Assembly (NCBI RefSeq): GCF_003430825.1
Contig: NZ_CP024047.1
Coordinates: 620,001 to 684,000 of the forward strand
From: Natrarchaeobaculum sulfurireducens
GTDB lineage: Archaea > Halobacteriota > Halobacteria > Halobacteriales > Natrialbaceae
DNA length: 64,000 nt
Reading direction: 5' to 3'
The position numbers and the translations under genes were made by a program. Under the pieces are notes generated by a model, which had not been told where the DNA came from, ran no database searches, and saw nothing but the letters and a program-made list of their open reading frames with translations. Below, piece by piece: positions 35,666 to 43,017 of this stretch. Within the stretch, counting starts at the first letter, position 1, and each line of letters opens with the position of its first letter.

Positions 35666-35827
35666 GGCCGGTCGAACGGTGGCGGTTCAAATAATGGTTG
35701 TGCCGTGGCGGAACCGCTCGTCGACGCCGTTGGGCTCGACTGGCTGGGAGGGACCGCACGCGAGAGAATCGCACGACTTTCTCACGCAGGGTAACCGTTG
35801 ACCGCTCACAAACCCTCAGATGGGACG

Positions 35828-36187
35828 ATGACCACGACACGACCCTCTCGGTTCGAACTGGACCCCCCAGGATCAGTTTCGTTGCGATCCGCTTTTTTCG
35901 CGCTGTGGGCGATCGACCTCGTCGCCGCGACGCTCTTTTTCCTCGTCCCGTACGCGAACGAACTCAATCCCGTCACGGTCCTGCTCTACGACCTGTTCGG
36001 ACTGCCGGGCGTCGCGCTCGCCGCCGTCGGCTACGCCGGCATCGTCGTTACGATCGGTCACTACCTCTCAGAGCCGCTCGACCGGCTATTCGTCGCGGCG
36101 GTCGTCGCACTCTACGTCGTGTTCGTGATCAATAACGTGATACTGCTGGTCTTTCGAGTCGCACCGATAACTCTCGTGACGATGTGA
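35828..36187 (+). CDS. Membrane protein of unknown function, three to four helices
   Basis: This 119-residue protein starts MTTTRPSRFELDPPGS and has hydrophobic stretches at about residues 18-40, 47-73 and 88-115. No charged active site or known domain is visible. The ATG at 35828 is preferred over a TTG at 35798. It converges with hemA, which ends at 36225. Many haloarchaea have such small orphan membrane proteins; I do not recognise a family. Confidence 0.7.
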   Translation: MTTTRPSRFELDPPGSVSLRSAFFALWAIDLVAATLFFLVPYANELNPVTVLLYDLFGLPGVALAAVGYAGIVVTIGHYLSEPLDRLFVAAVVALYVVFVINNVILLVFRVAPITLVTM

Positions 36188-36224
36188 GACGTCTCGGCCG
36201 CAGGATCGACCGTCCAGTCTGAAC

Positions 36225-37565
36225 TCAATCGTCGTCGGGTAGTTGCAGCTGCAGATTGGACTGTGTCCCCTCGTCGGCCGACGGGTAAAACGGCTCGTCA
36301 AGATCCGGATCGAACAGCTGTAACGCGGTGTTGATCGTGCTCCAATCGTCTTCTGCAGCCGCCTCACGGAGACTCTTGGTCGGTGGCGCAAGCAGCTGGT
36401 TGACCAGCGCGTCGGCCATCGACTCGACGACGTCGCGTTGGTCGTCGGAAAATCCATCTCCCTCGAGCCGGGAGAGTGCCGTTTGCAGTTCCCGCTGTTT
36501 GATTCGCTCAGCAGAGCCGTACATCGCGGCGATCACCTCGTCGGCCCGAGCCCGTTTGTACTGATCACAGAGTAGCTCGAACTCGAAGTCGATCATCTGC
36601 TCGACTTCGCGGGCGGCGTCGGCGCGCTGTTCGCGAGTCTCTTCGGTGATCGTCTCGAGGTCGTCTAAGTCGTAGACGACGACCGACGACAGCGAGTCGG
36701 CTTCCGGTGAGACGTCACGTGGCTGACCGAGATCGACGACGACCTGTTCTGTGTCGTCCGCGGTCGACTGGTCCGACCCACCGTCGGCCGCGAAGTGAGA
36801 CGGGCCAAGAACCGGTTCCTCGCTGCCAGTCGCAGCGACGATGACTTCCGCACGGCTCGTGACCATCGAGAGTGCCTCGAGCGGGACGGTGTCGGCGTCG
36901 ACCTCGAGGTCCGTCACGAGGTGTTCTGCGTGGGAGACGGTGCGATTCGCGACGAGCAATTCGTCGACGTCAGCGTCGGCGAGACTGCGGGCTGCGAGTC
37001 GACCCATTTCGCCGGCGCCGACGACGAGTGCGGTTGCCCCCTCGACCTCGACTTCGGCTCTCGCGAGTCGGGTCGCCGCAGAGCCGAGCGAGACGACACC
37101 CTCGTTGATCTCCGTCTCAGTTCGGGCACGCTCACCGACGTGAATCGCCTTCGTTACGGCGGCCTCGAGCATGTCGCCGATGCCGCCGACGCTGCGGGCG
37201 TCCTCGTAGGCCGTCCGGACCTGGCCGATGATCTGGTCTTCGCCCAGCACGACCGACTCGAGACCCGAAGCGACCCGCAAGAGGTGACGCAGGCTCTCGT
37301 CGTGGTCAGTGACGACGAGGGCGTCGTCGTCGGTCGAGTGGAAAAAGGCCTCGAGTGCGACTCGGCCGACGGAGCTGTCCGGTGCAACGACGTAACACTC
37401 GACGCGGTTGCACGTCGAGAGGACGTACGCTTCTTCGATTCCGGAGACCGAAAGCAGTTTTTCGACACCGGCGGCTTGGCTGTCCGGGCTCGCCGCCGCG
37501 AGATCGTCGACACTCCCCGAGTCGTGTGTCACGCGCGCAGCGGTCACGACACCCGACGATCTCAC
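36225..37565 (-). CDS. hemA: Glutamyl-tRNA reductase (HemA)
   Basis: This 446-residue enzyme reduces Glu-tRNA(Glu) to glutamate-1-semialdehyde, the first step of tetrapyrrole synthesis. The catalytic Cys52 is in VLSTCNRVECY. An NADPH Rossmann domain (about 165-310) carries LVVGAGEMGRLAARSL, and a C-terminal helical dimerisation domain follows. The protein starts MRSSGVVTAARVTHD. Its start overlaps the stop of the siroheme-type dehydrogenase by four bases, so both come from one mRNA. Confidence 0.96.
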   Translation of the reverse strand: MRSSGVVTAARVTHDSGSVDDLAAASPDSQAAGVEKLLSVSGIEEAYVLSTCNRVECYVVAPDSSVGRVALEAFFHSTDDDALVVTDHDESLRHLLRVASGLESVVLGEDQIIGQVRTAYEDARSVGGIGDMLEAAVTKAIHVGERARTETEINEGVVSLGSAATRLARAEVEVEGATALVVGAGEMGRLAARSLADADVDELLVANRTVSHAEHLVTDLEVDADTVPLEALSMVTSRAEVIVAATGSEEPVLGPSHFAADGGSDQSTADDTEQVVVDLGQPRDVSPEADSLSSVVVYDLDDLETITEETREQRADAAREVEQMIDFEFELLCDQYKRARADEVIAAMYGSAERIKQRELQTALSRLEGDGFSDDQRDVVESMADALVNQLLAPPTKSLREAAAEDDWSTINTALQLFDPDLDEPFYPSADEGTQSNLQLQLPDDD

Positions 37566-38218
37566 GCCGCACCACCCCCGGTAGACGGATCGTCCCCCAG
37601 CACGTCCTCGATCACTTGTCGCCTGTTAGTAGCACCGCTACGTAAAGCTGTCCAAATCTCCGATGAACTGGCGACGTCGTCGACGAGTTTTCGCCGACGC
37701 GACGGCGGGACGTCACGGGACTTGAGCGTCGCCCGGAGGTCGGCACAGACGGCAGCCATCTCGTCGGCTCCAGCGAGCGTCGTCTCGAGTTCCTGCCGGA
37801 GATGTTTGCTCAGCGCCGGTGCCTGCCCGCCAGTCGAGACGGACACGACGACGGGGCCTTCCCGGACTGTCGCCGGAACGACGACGCTCCCCGCGTCCCG
37901 CCCGCCGGCTTGATCCGCGCGGTTGACGAGGACGCCACGCGCTCGAGCGGCGTCAGCGACAGTCTCGTTGGTCGATTCGTCGTCCGTCGCAGCGACGACC
38001 AGTGCGGGCTCGGTGCGCTCGAGCCAGTCAGCCACGGCGTCGGGACCGGGTGCTGCCCGGACGAGCGACGCGGAACCGAACGATCGGTCGACAAAGTCAG
38101 GACTAACGACGAGCACCTCGGCCTCCCGGTCGAACCGTCGGGCTTTCCGAGCGCCGACGGGACCGCCGCCGAAGACGAGTACCGTTTCATCGGTAAAATC
38201 GTGCACCAGTGGAATCAT
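37562..38218 (-). CDS. Precorrin-2 dehydrogenase / sirohydrochlorin ferrochelatase-like (CysG N-terminal type)
   Basis: This 218-residue protein opens with MIPLVHDFTDETVLVFGGGPVGARK (quoted in part: VLVFGGGPVGARKARRF), the NAD site of Met8/CysG-N. It then has VAATDDESTNETVADAARA and VNRADQAGG. It oxidises precorrin-2 to sirohydrochlorin on the way to siroheme and archaeal heme. It lacks the methyltransferase domain of full CysG. The start ATG overlaps the stop of a 67-codon upstream ORF, and an intriguing 200-base leader precedes it. Confidence 0.9.
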   Translation of the reverse strand: MIPLVHDFTDETVLVFGGGPVGARKARRFDREAEVLVVSPDFVDRSFGSASLVRAAPGPDAVADWLERTEPALVVAATDDESTNETVADAARARGVLVNRADQAGGRDAGSVVVPATVREGPVVVSVSTGGQAPALSKHLRQELETTLAGADEMAAVCADLRATLKSRDVPPSRRRKLVDDVASSSEIWTALRSGATNRRQVIEDVLGDDPSTGGGAA

Positions 38219-38418
38219 GGAAGGATGTGGGTCCGAACTGTGCGTCGAGTCGGTCGAGACGTCGGCTCGGCGGCCGAACTGGCAGTCGACTCGGGGTGAG
38301 AGACGCGACCGCCGGGCAGTCGAACTGCAAGCCCACCGCTTCGCGCGAGTGCAGGACGTCGCCAAGCGTCAGCCACGAGCACCCGAACTCGGTTCCGAGA
38401 GGCGACGTCCGTGCGCAT
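38215..38418 (-). ncRNA. Candidate structured RNA or leader of the siroheme-hemA operon
   Basis: A TATA box TTTATATG (38441-38448) would start transcription near 38418. The next 200 bases hold a perfect 10-bp stem, GGCGACGTCC (38401-38410) with GGACGTCGCC (38354-38363), around 37 bases, followed by a second weaker hairpin (about 38303-38345). A stem of 9-10 bp with an inner pocket is like archaeal H/ACA guide RNA, but I could not find a clear ACA box or target. Against RNA: a 67-codon frame starts exactly at 38418 and overlaps the next start as ATGA, though its third-position G+C is only about 60%, near background. Confidence 0.4.
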
Positions 38419-38440
38419 ACCCGGAGGTCAGCATGCCCAG

Positions 38441-38448
38441 CATATAAA
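38441..38448 (-). promoter_or_regulatory. TATA box ahead of the siroheme-hemA leader
   Basis: TTTATATG on the minus strand is centred 27 bases before an ATG at 38418 and about 225 bases before the dehydrogenase start. It is the only good TATA element upstream of this operon. Confidence 0.55.
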
Positions 38449-38545
38449 CGGACCGCACGTTCCGAGCCGCTGGGAGTGAGAGGGGCCACAGTCAGTCCGG
38501 AACGCACGAAAAGCAGTGGCTAGCAACCGTCGGCTCGCAGCACCG

Positions 38546-38628
38546 ATAGTAGCGACTGCACGTCGGTGCGCACCTGCCCGCCAGCCGGATCGACGATCAG
38601 TGTGCACATCGGTGCAGGTGTTCCTACA
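38546..38628 (-). repeat. Dispersed hairpin element, copy B
   Basis: In reverse orientation it reads ACCTGCACCGATGTGCACAC, CTGATCGTCGATCCGGCTGG, CGGGCAGGTGCGCAC and GACGTGCAGTCGCTACTAT. It is the most diverged full copy, but several changes keep pairing in the nested stem (TGTGCAC with GTGCGCA). It starts 18 bases behind the stop of the gene at 38646, in the same sense. Confidence 0.85.
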
Positions 38629-38645
38629 TCGACAGACGGAGATGG

Positions 38646-39050
38646 TCAGTTGCCTTCGACGCCGGTTACCTCGAAGCCGAGGTCGCGGACGTCCTCGAGG
38701 ATCGCCTCGTGGTCGGCGCTTGCTTCGTAGTAGATAACGATGTGAAACGCCCCCTCGCGAAGCAGTTGCTGGCACTCCCAGACGAACTCTTCGTCTTCGA
38801 GGGTGAGTCCCTGATGCTGATTCGAGGAGAACTGCGGGTCGTCGTTGCCCGAGTGGACGTAGCAGTCTTTGGGGTCGAACCCGGCGTGTTCGGCGACGAT
38901 ATCGCCGATATCGATCGTCGCCTGCATCATCTTGACGTCTTCTTGGCCGTCGTACTCGGTGTGGACGATTGCGCCGTTGAGTTCGATCTCGCCGGGTTCG
39001 AGCAACGCCTTGGTTCGCTGATAGAGGTCCTCGTCGATCACGTTAGCCAT
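38646..39050 (-). CDS. Conserved haloarchaeal protein (DUF5778-like), function unknown
   Basis: This 134-residue acidic protein starts MANVIDEDLYQRTKALLEPG. It is a compact alpha/beta protein with no signal or membrane part. Visible features are HTEYDGQEDVKMMQATIDIG in the middle and the C-terminal HIVIYYEASADHEAILED strand-helix, like a small ACT-type fold. I believe it belongs to a haloarchaeal family of unknown function. It diverges from uppS across 206 bp. Confidence 0.78.
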   Translation of the reverse strand: MANVIDEDLYQRTKALLEPGEIELNGAIVHTEYDGQEDVKMMQATIDIGDIVAEHAGFDPKDCYVHSGNDDPQFSSNQHQGLTLEDEEFVWECQQLLREGAFHIVIYYEASADHEAILEDVRDLGFEVTGVEGN

Positions 39051-39256
39051 TGTGCGAACCGAGACGGGCCGGACTCATAGCCGTCACGATTCCACCGAAC
39101 GCTCGAGCCGTCGTATGGCGGGCACACCTTTGCTCTCGGGGTGTGACTCGACGGACTGGCCGACCGACGTGTCCAGGTGCATCGTCGTTGTGATGCGTTT
39201 CACTGACGGAGAGTCACACACAAGACACATAGTCGTCGGTGTCGTCCCATCGACCG

Positions 39257-40216
39257 ATGAAGCGGTGGTTTCGACGGCGCGTCGACGCAGTTTACGAGGA
39301 CGTTCTCTCGAGAGAGGTCTCCGGTGCGCCGACCCACGTCGCGGTGATCCAAGACGGCAACCGTCGGTACGCTCGTCGAACGGGCGGTAACGCTCCAGAC
39401 GGCCACCGTGCAGGGGCCGAAACGACCGAGCGCGTCCTCGAGTGGTGCCAGGAAATCGGCGTCGAAGAGCTCACGCTGTATGCGTTTTCGACGGAGAACT
39501 TCGACCGACCTGACGAGGAGAACGAAGCGCTGTTCGACCTCCTCTGTGAGAAACTCCGGGAGTTCGCCGACGCAGACCGCGTCCAGGAAAACGGCGTCGG
39601 CATCCGCGCGATCGGCGAGATCGAACGGCTCCCCGATCGCGTCCAGGAGGCCGTTTCCTACGCCGAAGCGCGCACTCGAGACCACGAGCAGTTCGTCCTC
39701 AACATCGCACTCGCATACGGCGGCCGCTCGCGACTGCTCGAGGCGGCTCGTGACGTCACTGCGGCGGTCGAAGACGGCGATCTCGAGGTCGAGGAGATCG
39801 ACGTCAAGACGATCGAACGGCAACTGTACGATCAACCGGTCCGTGACGTGGACCTGATCATCCGGACGGGCGGTGACGAACGGACCTCGAACTTCCTGCC
39901 CTGGCACGCAAACGGCAACGAGGCCGCGGTCTTTTTCTGTACGCCGTACTGGCCCGAGTTCTCCAAAGCCGACTTCCTGCGAGGCATTCGGACGTACGAA
40001 CACCGCGAGGAGTCCTGGCGACGCACCCGTGCTCGTCGCGCTATGGCGTTGCTCGGTGCGCTCGGAGACGCAGACTTACCCGAAGCCCGTTCGGTGGTCG
40101 ATCGATTTCGCGACTCGCTGCCCACTGGCGAACGCTCCGCGCTCGACGACCTCGAGAAGCGCGAGCGGCCGGGCGACACCGACGGCGTCGACGCTGGCGG
40201 TCAGGCGGCGGATTGA
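39257..40216 (+). CDS. uppS: cis-Prenyltransferase (polyprenyl diphosphate synthase), catalytic-type subunit
   Basis: This 319-residue protein extends isoprenoid diphosphates with cis bonds, making the lipid carrier for glycans. The catalytic site is intact: Asp33 in HVAVIQDGNRRYARR. RTGGDERTSNFLPWHANGNE replaces the usual C-terminal IPP-site sequence, and no RxG motif is found at the end, which instead has an Arg-rich tail of about 50 residues. ATG at 39257 is chosen. It converges, with a 24-bp gap, on a second family member that has the complementary features. Confidence 0.9.
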   Translation: MKRWFRRRVDAVYEDVLSREVSGAPTHVAVIQDGNRRYARRTGGNAPDGHRAGAETTERVLEWCQEIGVEELTLYAFSTENFDRPDEENEALFDLLCEKLREFADADRVQENGVGIRAIGEIERLPDRVQEAVSYAEARTRDHEQFVLNIALAYGGRSRLLEAARDVTAAVEDGDLEVEEIDVKTIERQLYDQPVRDVDLIIRTGGDERTSNFLPWHANGNEAAVFFCTPYWPEFSKADFLRGIRTYEHREESWRRTRARRAMALLGALGDADLPEARSVVDRFRDSLPTGERSALDDLEKRERPGDTDGVDAGGQAAD

Positions 40217-40240
40217 ACCCAGCGTCGGGGACGTAATCAG

Positions 40241-40846
40241 CTACCGACCGAACCGCCGCGAACGATTACAGTACTCCCGGACGGCTCGCAGGAAGTCCCG
40301 TTTGCGAAAATCCCGCCAGTTGACGTCCGTAAAGTAGAGTTCGGAGTAGACGGACTGCCAGATCATGAAATCGGAGAGTCGTTCGGCACCCGTCTTGATG
40401 ACGAGGTCGGGTTCGGCCGGAAAGACGAGGTGGTCTTCGACGCGCTCGGCGTCGATTTCCTCGGCCTCGAGCGTGCCGTCGTCGACGCACTCGGCGAGGG
40501 TCCGGACGGCGCTCGTGAACTCGTGTTTGCCGCCGAGCCCGATCCCGATCCGGATAGGGGCATCCGCTCGCGTCCGATCGTCGGGGCCGCGAACAGCGAC
40601 CGCTCGTGGTGCGTCGATCGACTCGAGTTCCCGTCGGAGCGGGGGTACGGCCCCGGCGTCGAGAACGCTCACGTAGACGGTGACTCTGGAGGCGTACTCG
40701 ACGGCCCACTCGAAGAAATCGGTGAGCGTCTCGTAGGCGCCGCGCTCTAGGAGGTCGCGTTCGGTGATGACGAGGGCGACGTGATCGGGCGGCTCGGCCT
40801 CGTGGCGACGGATGCGACGCGCGAGGTACCGTTCGTACAATCCCAC
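40241..40846 (-). CDS. cis-Prenyltransferase-like protein without the DGNRR motif (possible NgBR-type subunit)
   Basis: This 201-residue protein has the fold of UppS, but the catalytic region reads HVALVITERDLLERG, so the Asp-Gly-Asn-Arg-Arg is lost. The second half is well kept: DLVIKTGAERLSDFMIWQSV, then YSELYFTDVNWRDF, and the chain ends in RSRRFGR, an RxG motif. This is the pattern of the non-catalytic subunit in heteromeric cis-prenyltransferases. The GTG at 40846 (MGLYERYLARR) is chosen; the open frame continues upstream without support. Confidence 0.85.
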   Translation of the reverse strand: MGLYERYLARRIRRHEAEPPDHVALVITERDLLERGAYETLTDFFEWAVEYASRVTVYVSVLDAGAVPPLRRELESIDAPRAVAVRGPDDRTRADAPIRIGIGLGGKHEFTSAVRTLAECVDDGTLEAEEIDAERVEDHLVFPAEPDLVIKTGAERLSDFMIWQSVYSELYFTDVNWRDFRKRDFLRAVREYCNRSRRFGR

Positions 40847-40884
40847 GGAGGCGGATACTTCATCGTGTCCTATACAGGTTACGG

Positions 40885-40930
40885 GTGTGTGCACTCGATG
40901 CAGCGTGTGTACACTCGATGCAGCGTGTGC
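40885..40930. repeat. Tandem 20-bp repeat in a divergent promoter
   Basis: GTGTGTGCACTCGATGCAGC (40885-40904) is followed by a copy with one change (40905-40924) and a third partial start GTGTGC. It lies 39 bp upstream of the GTG start of the cis-prenyltransferase-like gene and 98 bp ahead of the DUF92 gene. It may be a regulator site or slippage product. Confidence 0.75.
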
Positions 40931-41027
40931 GCGTGACGACGGGAGAAGACACGCTGAGGCCGGTGAAACCGACGCCGGACGTGGTTCGGGAACCTTCAAG
41001 TGATCGCCACAGAAAGAGACCCGTATC

Positions 41028-42359
41028 GTGACACAACCTGTTCGGCGAGCCGCCGTTTTTGCGGCCCTCTGTACGCTCTCGCTCGCCGTTCCGCTGTTCG
41101 GCCCGGTGGTCGGAGCCACGGTAGCGACGGTGGCGCTCGTGGGTGCGTTCGCCGTCACCGACGGGCCGCTGTTCGAGCTGCTCGCGTATCCTGGCGATTA
41201 CGAGGACCGACGACTCTACGGGCTAATCACGTTCGTGCTCGCCGGGGTCGCCCTCGGGCTCGTCGCGGTCGCCGGCTCGCTGTCGATCGCGATCTTCGTT
41301 GGGACCGTATTGCTGGTCGGCTACGGCAACCTCGCCGAACAGCTCGTCCGATCGGTGACCGACGACGACGTCCTCGTCGTGACGGGGTTCTGTCTGGCAG
41401 CGACGGCTGCCGCCGTCGCCGGACAGGTCGTGACGCTCTGGCTCGCAAACGGAGTCGTCGGCGCGGCGCTTCCCTCCGTGCTCTTTCTCGCCGCCAGCGG
41501 CGCGCTGCTCGCCGCGCTCCTCCGGGACGTGTTGTTGCTGTATGACGATCCGATCGTCATGCTTTCGGTTGGCCTTCTGTTGTGGCTGCTCGCGGAACTC
41601 GAGCCCGCGATCGGGGCGACGGAGATCGCACTCGCACTCGCCGTGACCGTCGCGCTCGGATACGCCTCCTACGCGCTTGGAACGGCGTCTGTCGCCGGAA
41701 TGCTGACCGGCGTCTTGCTCGGACTGGTGACGATCGTCCTGGGTGGCTACGGCTGGTTCGTCGTCCTCATCGCCTTCTTCGCCATCGGTGGTCTCTCGAC
41801 GAAGTTCCGGTACGACCGCAAAGAAGAACTCGGCGTCGCCGAGGACAACGACGGCGCTCGGGGCAGCGGGAACGTCCTCGGCAACGCCGCCGTCGCGCTC
41901 GCGGCCGTTCTGGGCTATGCCGCGAGTTCGGCGACGCTCCTCCCCGGAGATCCCGACCCCGCACTGTTTTTGTTCGCGTTCGCCGGCTCCGTCTCGACCG
42001 CGATGAGCGACACCCTCTCGAGCGAGATCGGGAGTATCTTCGAGACGCCGCGTCTCATCACGACGCTCGAACCGGTCGAACCCGGCACCGACGGCGGCGT
42101 CACCTGGCAGGGCGGACTTGCCGGGCTGGTCGGTGGCGCTATCGTCGCCGCCATCTCCTATGCGCTCTTTCCCGAGGTGGACGCGCTCGGCGCGACGATC
42201 ATCGTTGCCGCGGGTTTCGTCGGGATGATCGTCGATAGCATACTCGGGGCGACGCTCGAGGGATCGCTGCTCGGAAATCAGGGCGTGAACTTCCTCGCGA
42301 CCCTTTCGGGCGCGCTCGTCTGTGCGCTACTCGTCTTGTCGTCCGCTATTCTGGGCTGA
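41028..42359 (+). CDS. DUF92 family membrane protein (VTE6/phytyl-phosphate-kinase related)
   Basis: This 443-residue membrane protein has about ten to twelve helices. The DUF92 part is the C-terminal two thirds, with GGLSTKFRYDRKEELGVAED and the conserved AGSVSTAMSDTLSSEIGSIF. The plant member VTE6 is a phytyl-phosphate kinase, so a CTP-dependent isoprenyl-phosphate kinase is a fair guess. The N-terminal third (about six helices) is extra. The GTG at 41028 starts MTQPVRRAAV. It neighbours two cis-prenyltransferase genes, which supports an isoprenoid role. Confidence 0.85.
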   Translation: MTQPVRRAAVFAALCTLSLAVPLFGPVVGATVATVALVGAFAVTDGPLFELLAYPGDYEDRRLYGLITFVLAGVALGLVAVAGSLSIAIFVGTVLLVGYGNLAEQLVRSVTDDDVLVVTGFCLAATAAAVAGQVVTLWLANGVVGAALPSVLFLAASGALLAALLRDVLLLYDDPIVMLSVGLLLWLLAELEPAIGATEIALALAVTVALGYASYALGTASVAGMLTGVLLGLVTIVLGGYGWFVVLIAFFAIGGLSTKFRYDRKEELGVAEDNDGARGSGNVLGNAAVALAAVLGYAASSATLLPGDPDPALFLFAFAGSVSTAMSDTLSSEIGSIFETPRLITTLEPVEPGTDGGVTWQGGLAGLVGGAIVAAISYALFPEVDALGATIIVAAGFVGMIVDSILGATLEGSLLGNQGVNFLATLSGALVCALLVLSSAILG

Positions 42360-42453
42360 ACGCAAGTTGCTAAAGCGCGAGGGTCTGCGCCTGTGCATCC
42401 CATAAGGCCCGAGCGTCACGCCACGACCAACGCCACCGCGACCACCGGAACGA

Positions 42454-42654
42454 TCAGTCGTCAGACGGCGGGGCAACGGCGTCTCGAGTCGTTCGCGAAC
42501 GGTCGTCGGAACTGTCGTCGGTTCGCGGACCGCCGAGGGTTTCGAGCGGATCCGCCGTCCGCCACTGATGATACCCGGCGACGTTCGTTGCTCCGAACAT
42601 GACGATCACCCACAGAACGAGCAGTACGAGGGCGACCGATGGTGGGGGAGACAT
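42454..42654 (-). CDS. Small single-span membrane protein, function unknown
   Basis: This 66-residue protein starts MSPPPSVALVLLVLWVIVMF and has one helix at about residues 6-25. The rest is a polar, Asp/Arg-rich tail, YHQWRTADPLETLGGPRTDD onward. ATG at 42654 is preferred to an upstream non-ATG start at 42675. Not recognised. Convergent with DUF92. Confidence 0.55.
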   Translation of the reverse strand: MSPPPSVALVLLVLWVIVMFGATNVAGYHQWRTADPLETLGGPRTDDSSDDRSRTTRDAVAPPSDD

Positions 42655-43017
42655 TACAACTGTACTCGAGGACAATCAGTTATCAACACGTCGGTTAGAC
42701 GCCACTGTGTGCAAGTAATTCACGCCAGATGTACACGTCCGCACAACAATTCCGCGATAAATAGTGATGGTTCGCAGTCGGTAGTGGACCACCCAAACGT
42801 GCAGGCCGGACGGACGACTACAGTACCAACTGCACCGAGTTACACACTGATCGCCGATCCGGCTGGCGGGCAGGTGCGCACTGACGTGCAGTGACTACTA
42901 TAGCGCATGATCGCCACTCGAGTGCAGTTCGATCCTCGAACACTGCGCGTGCGACTCGAGCATTGGGCTTTGAGTCCGTCCGACGGCGACTTCAGTCTGA
43001 CGGCACGAAATCGCGAC
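42655..43017. other. Intergenic stretch between the small membrane protein gene and dnaG
   Basis: It contains dispersed-repeat copy C (42820-42902). The rest, 42655-42819 and 42903-43017, shows no supported gene. Short open frames on the + strand run through the repeat. Confidence 0.5.
42820..42902 (+). repeat. Dispersed hairpin element, copy C
   Basis: This 83-bp copy has CAGTACCAACTGCACCGAG, CACACTGATCGCCGATCCGG, CTGGCGGGCAGGTGCGCAC and TGACGTGCAGTGACTACTA. It lies 116 bp behind the dnaG stop, opposite to dnaG. Confidence 0.88.

Noticed and set aside
38187-38507. 106-codon frame on the minus strand ahead of the siroheme gene
   Set aside because: It overlaps the next gene out of frame; the region looks more like an RNA or leader, as described.
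40847-41158. N-terminal extension of the cis-prenyltransferase-like protein
   Set aside because: It would read through the divergent promoter, the tandem repeat and the start of the DUF92 gene; the GTG at 40846 matches the family.
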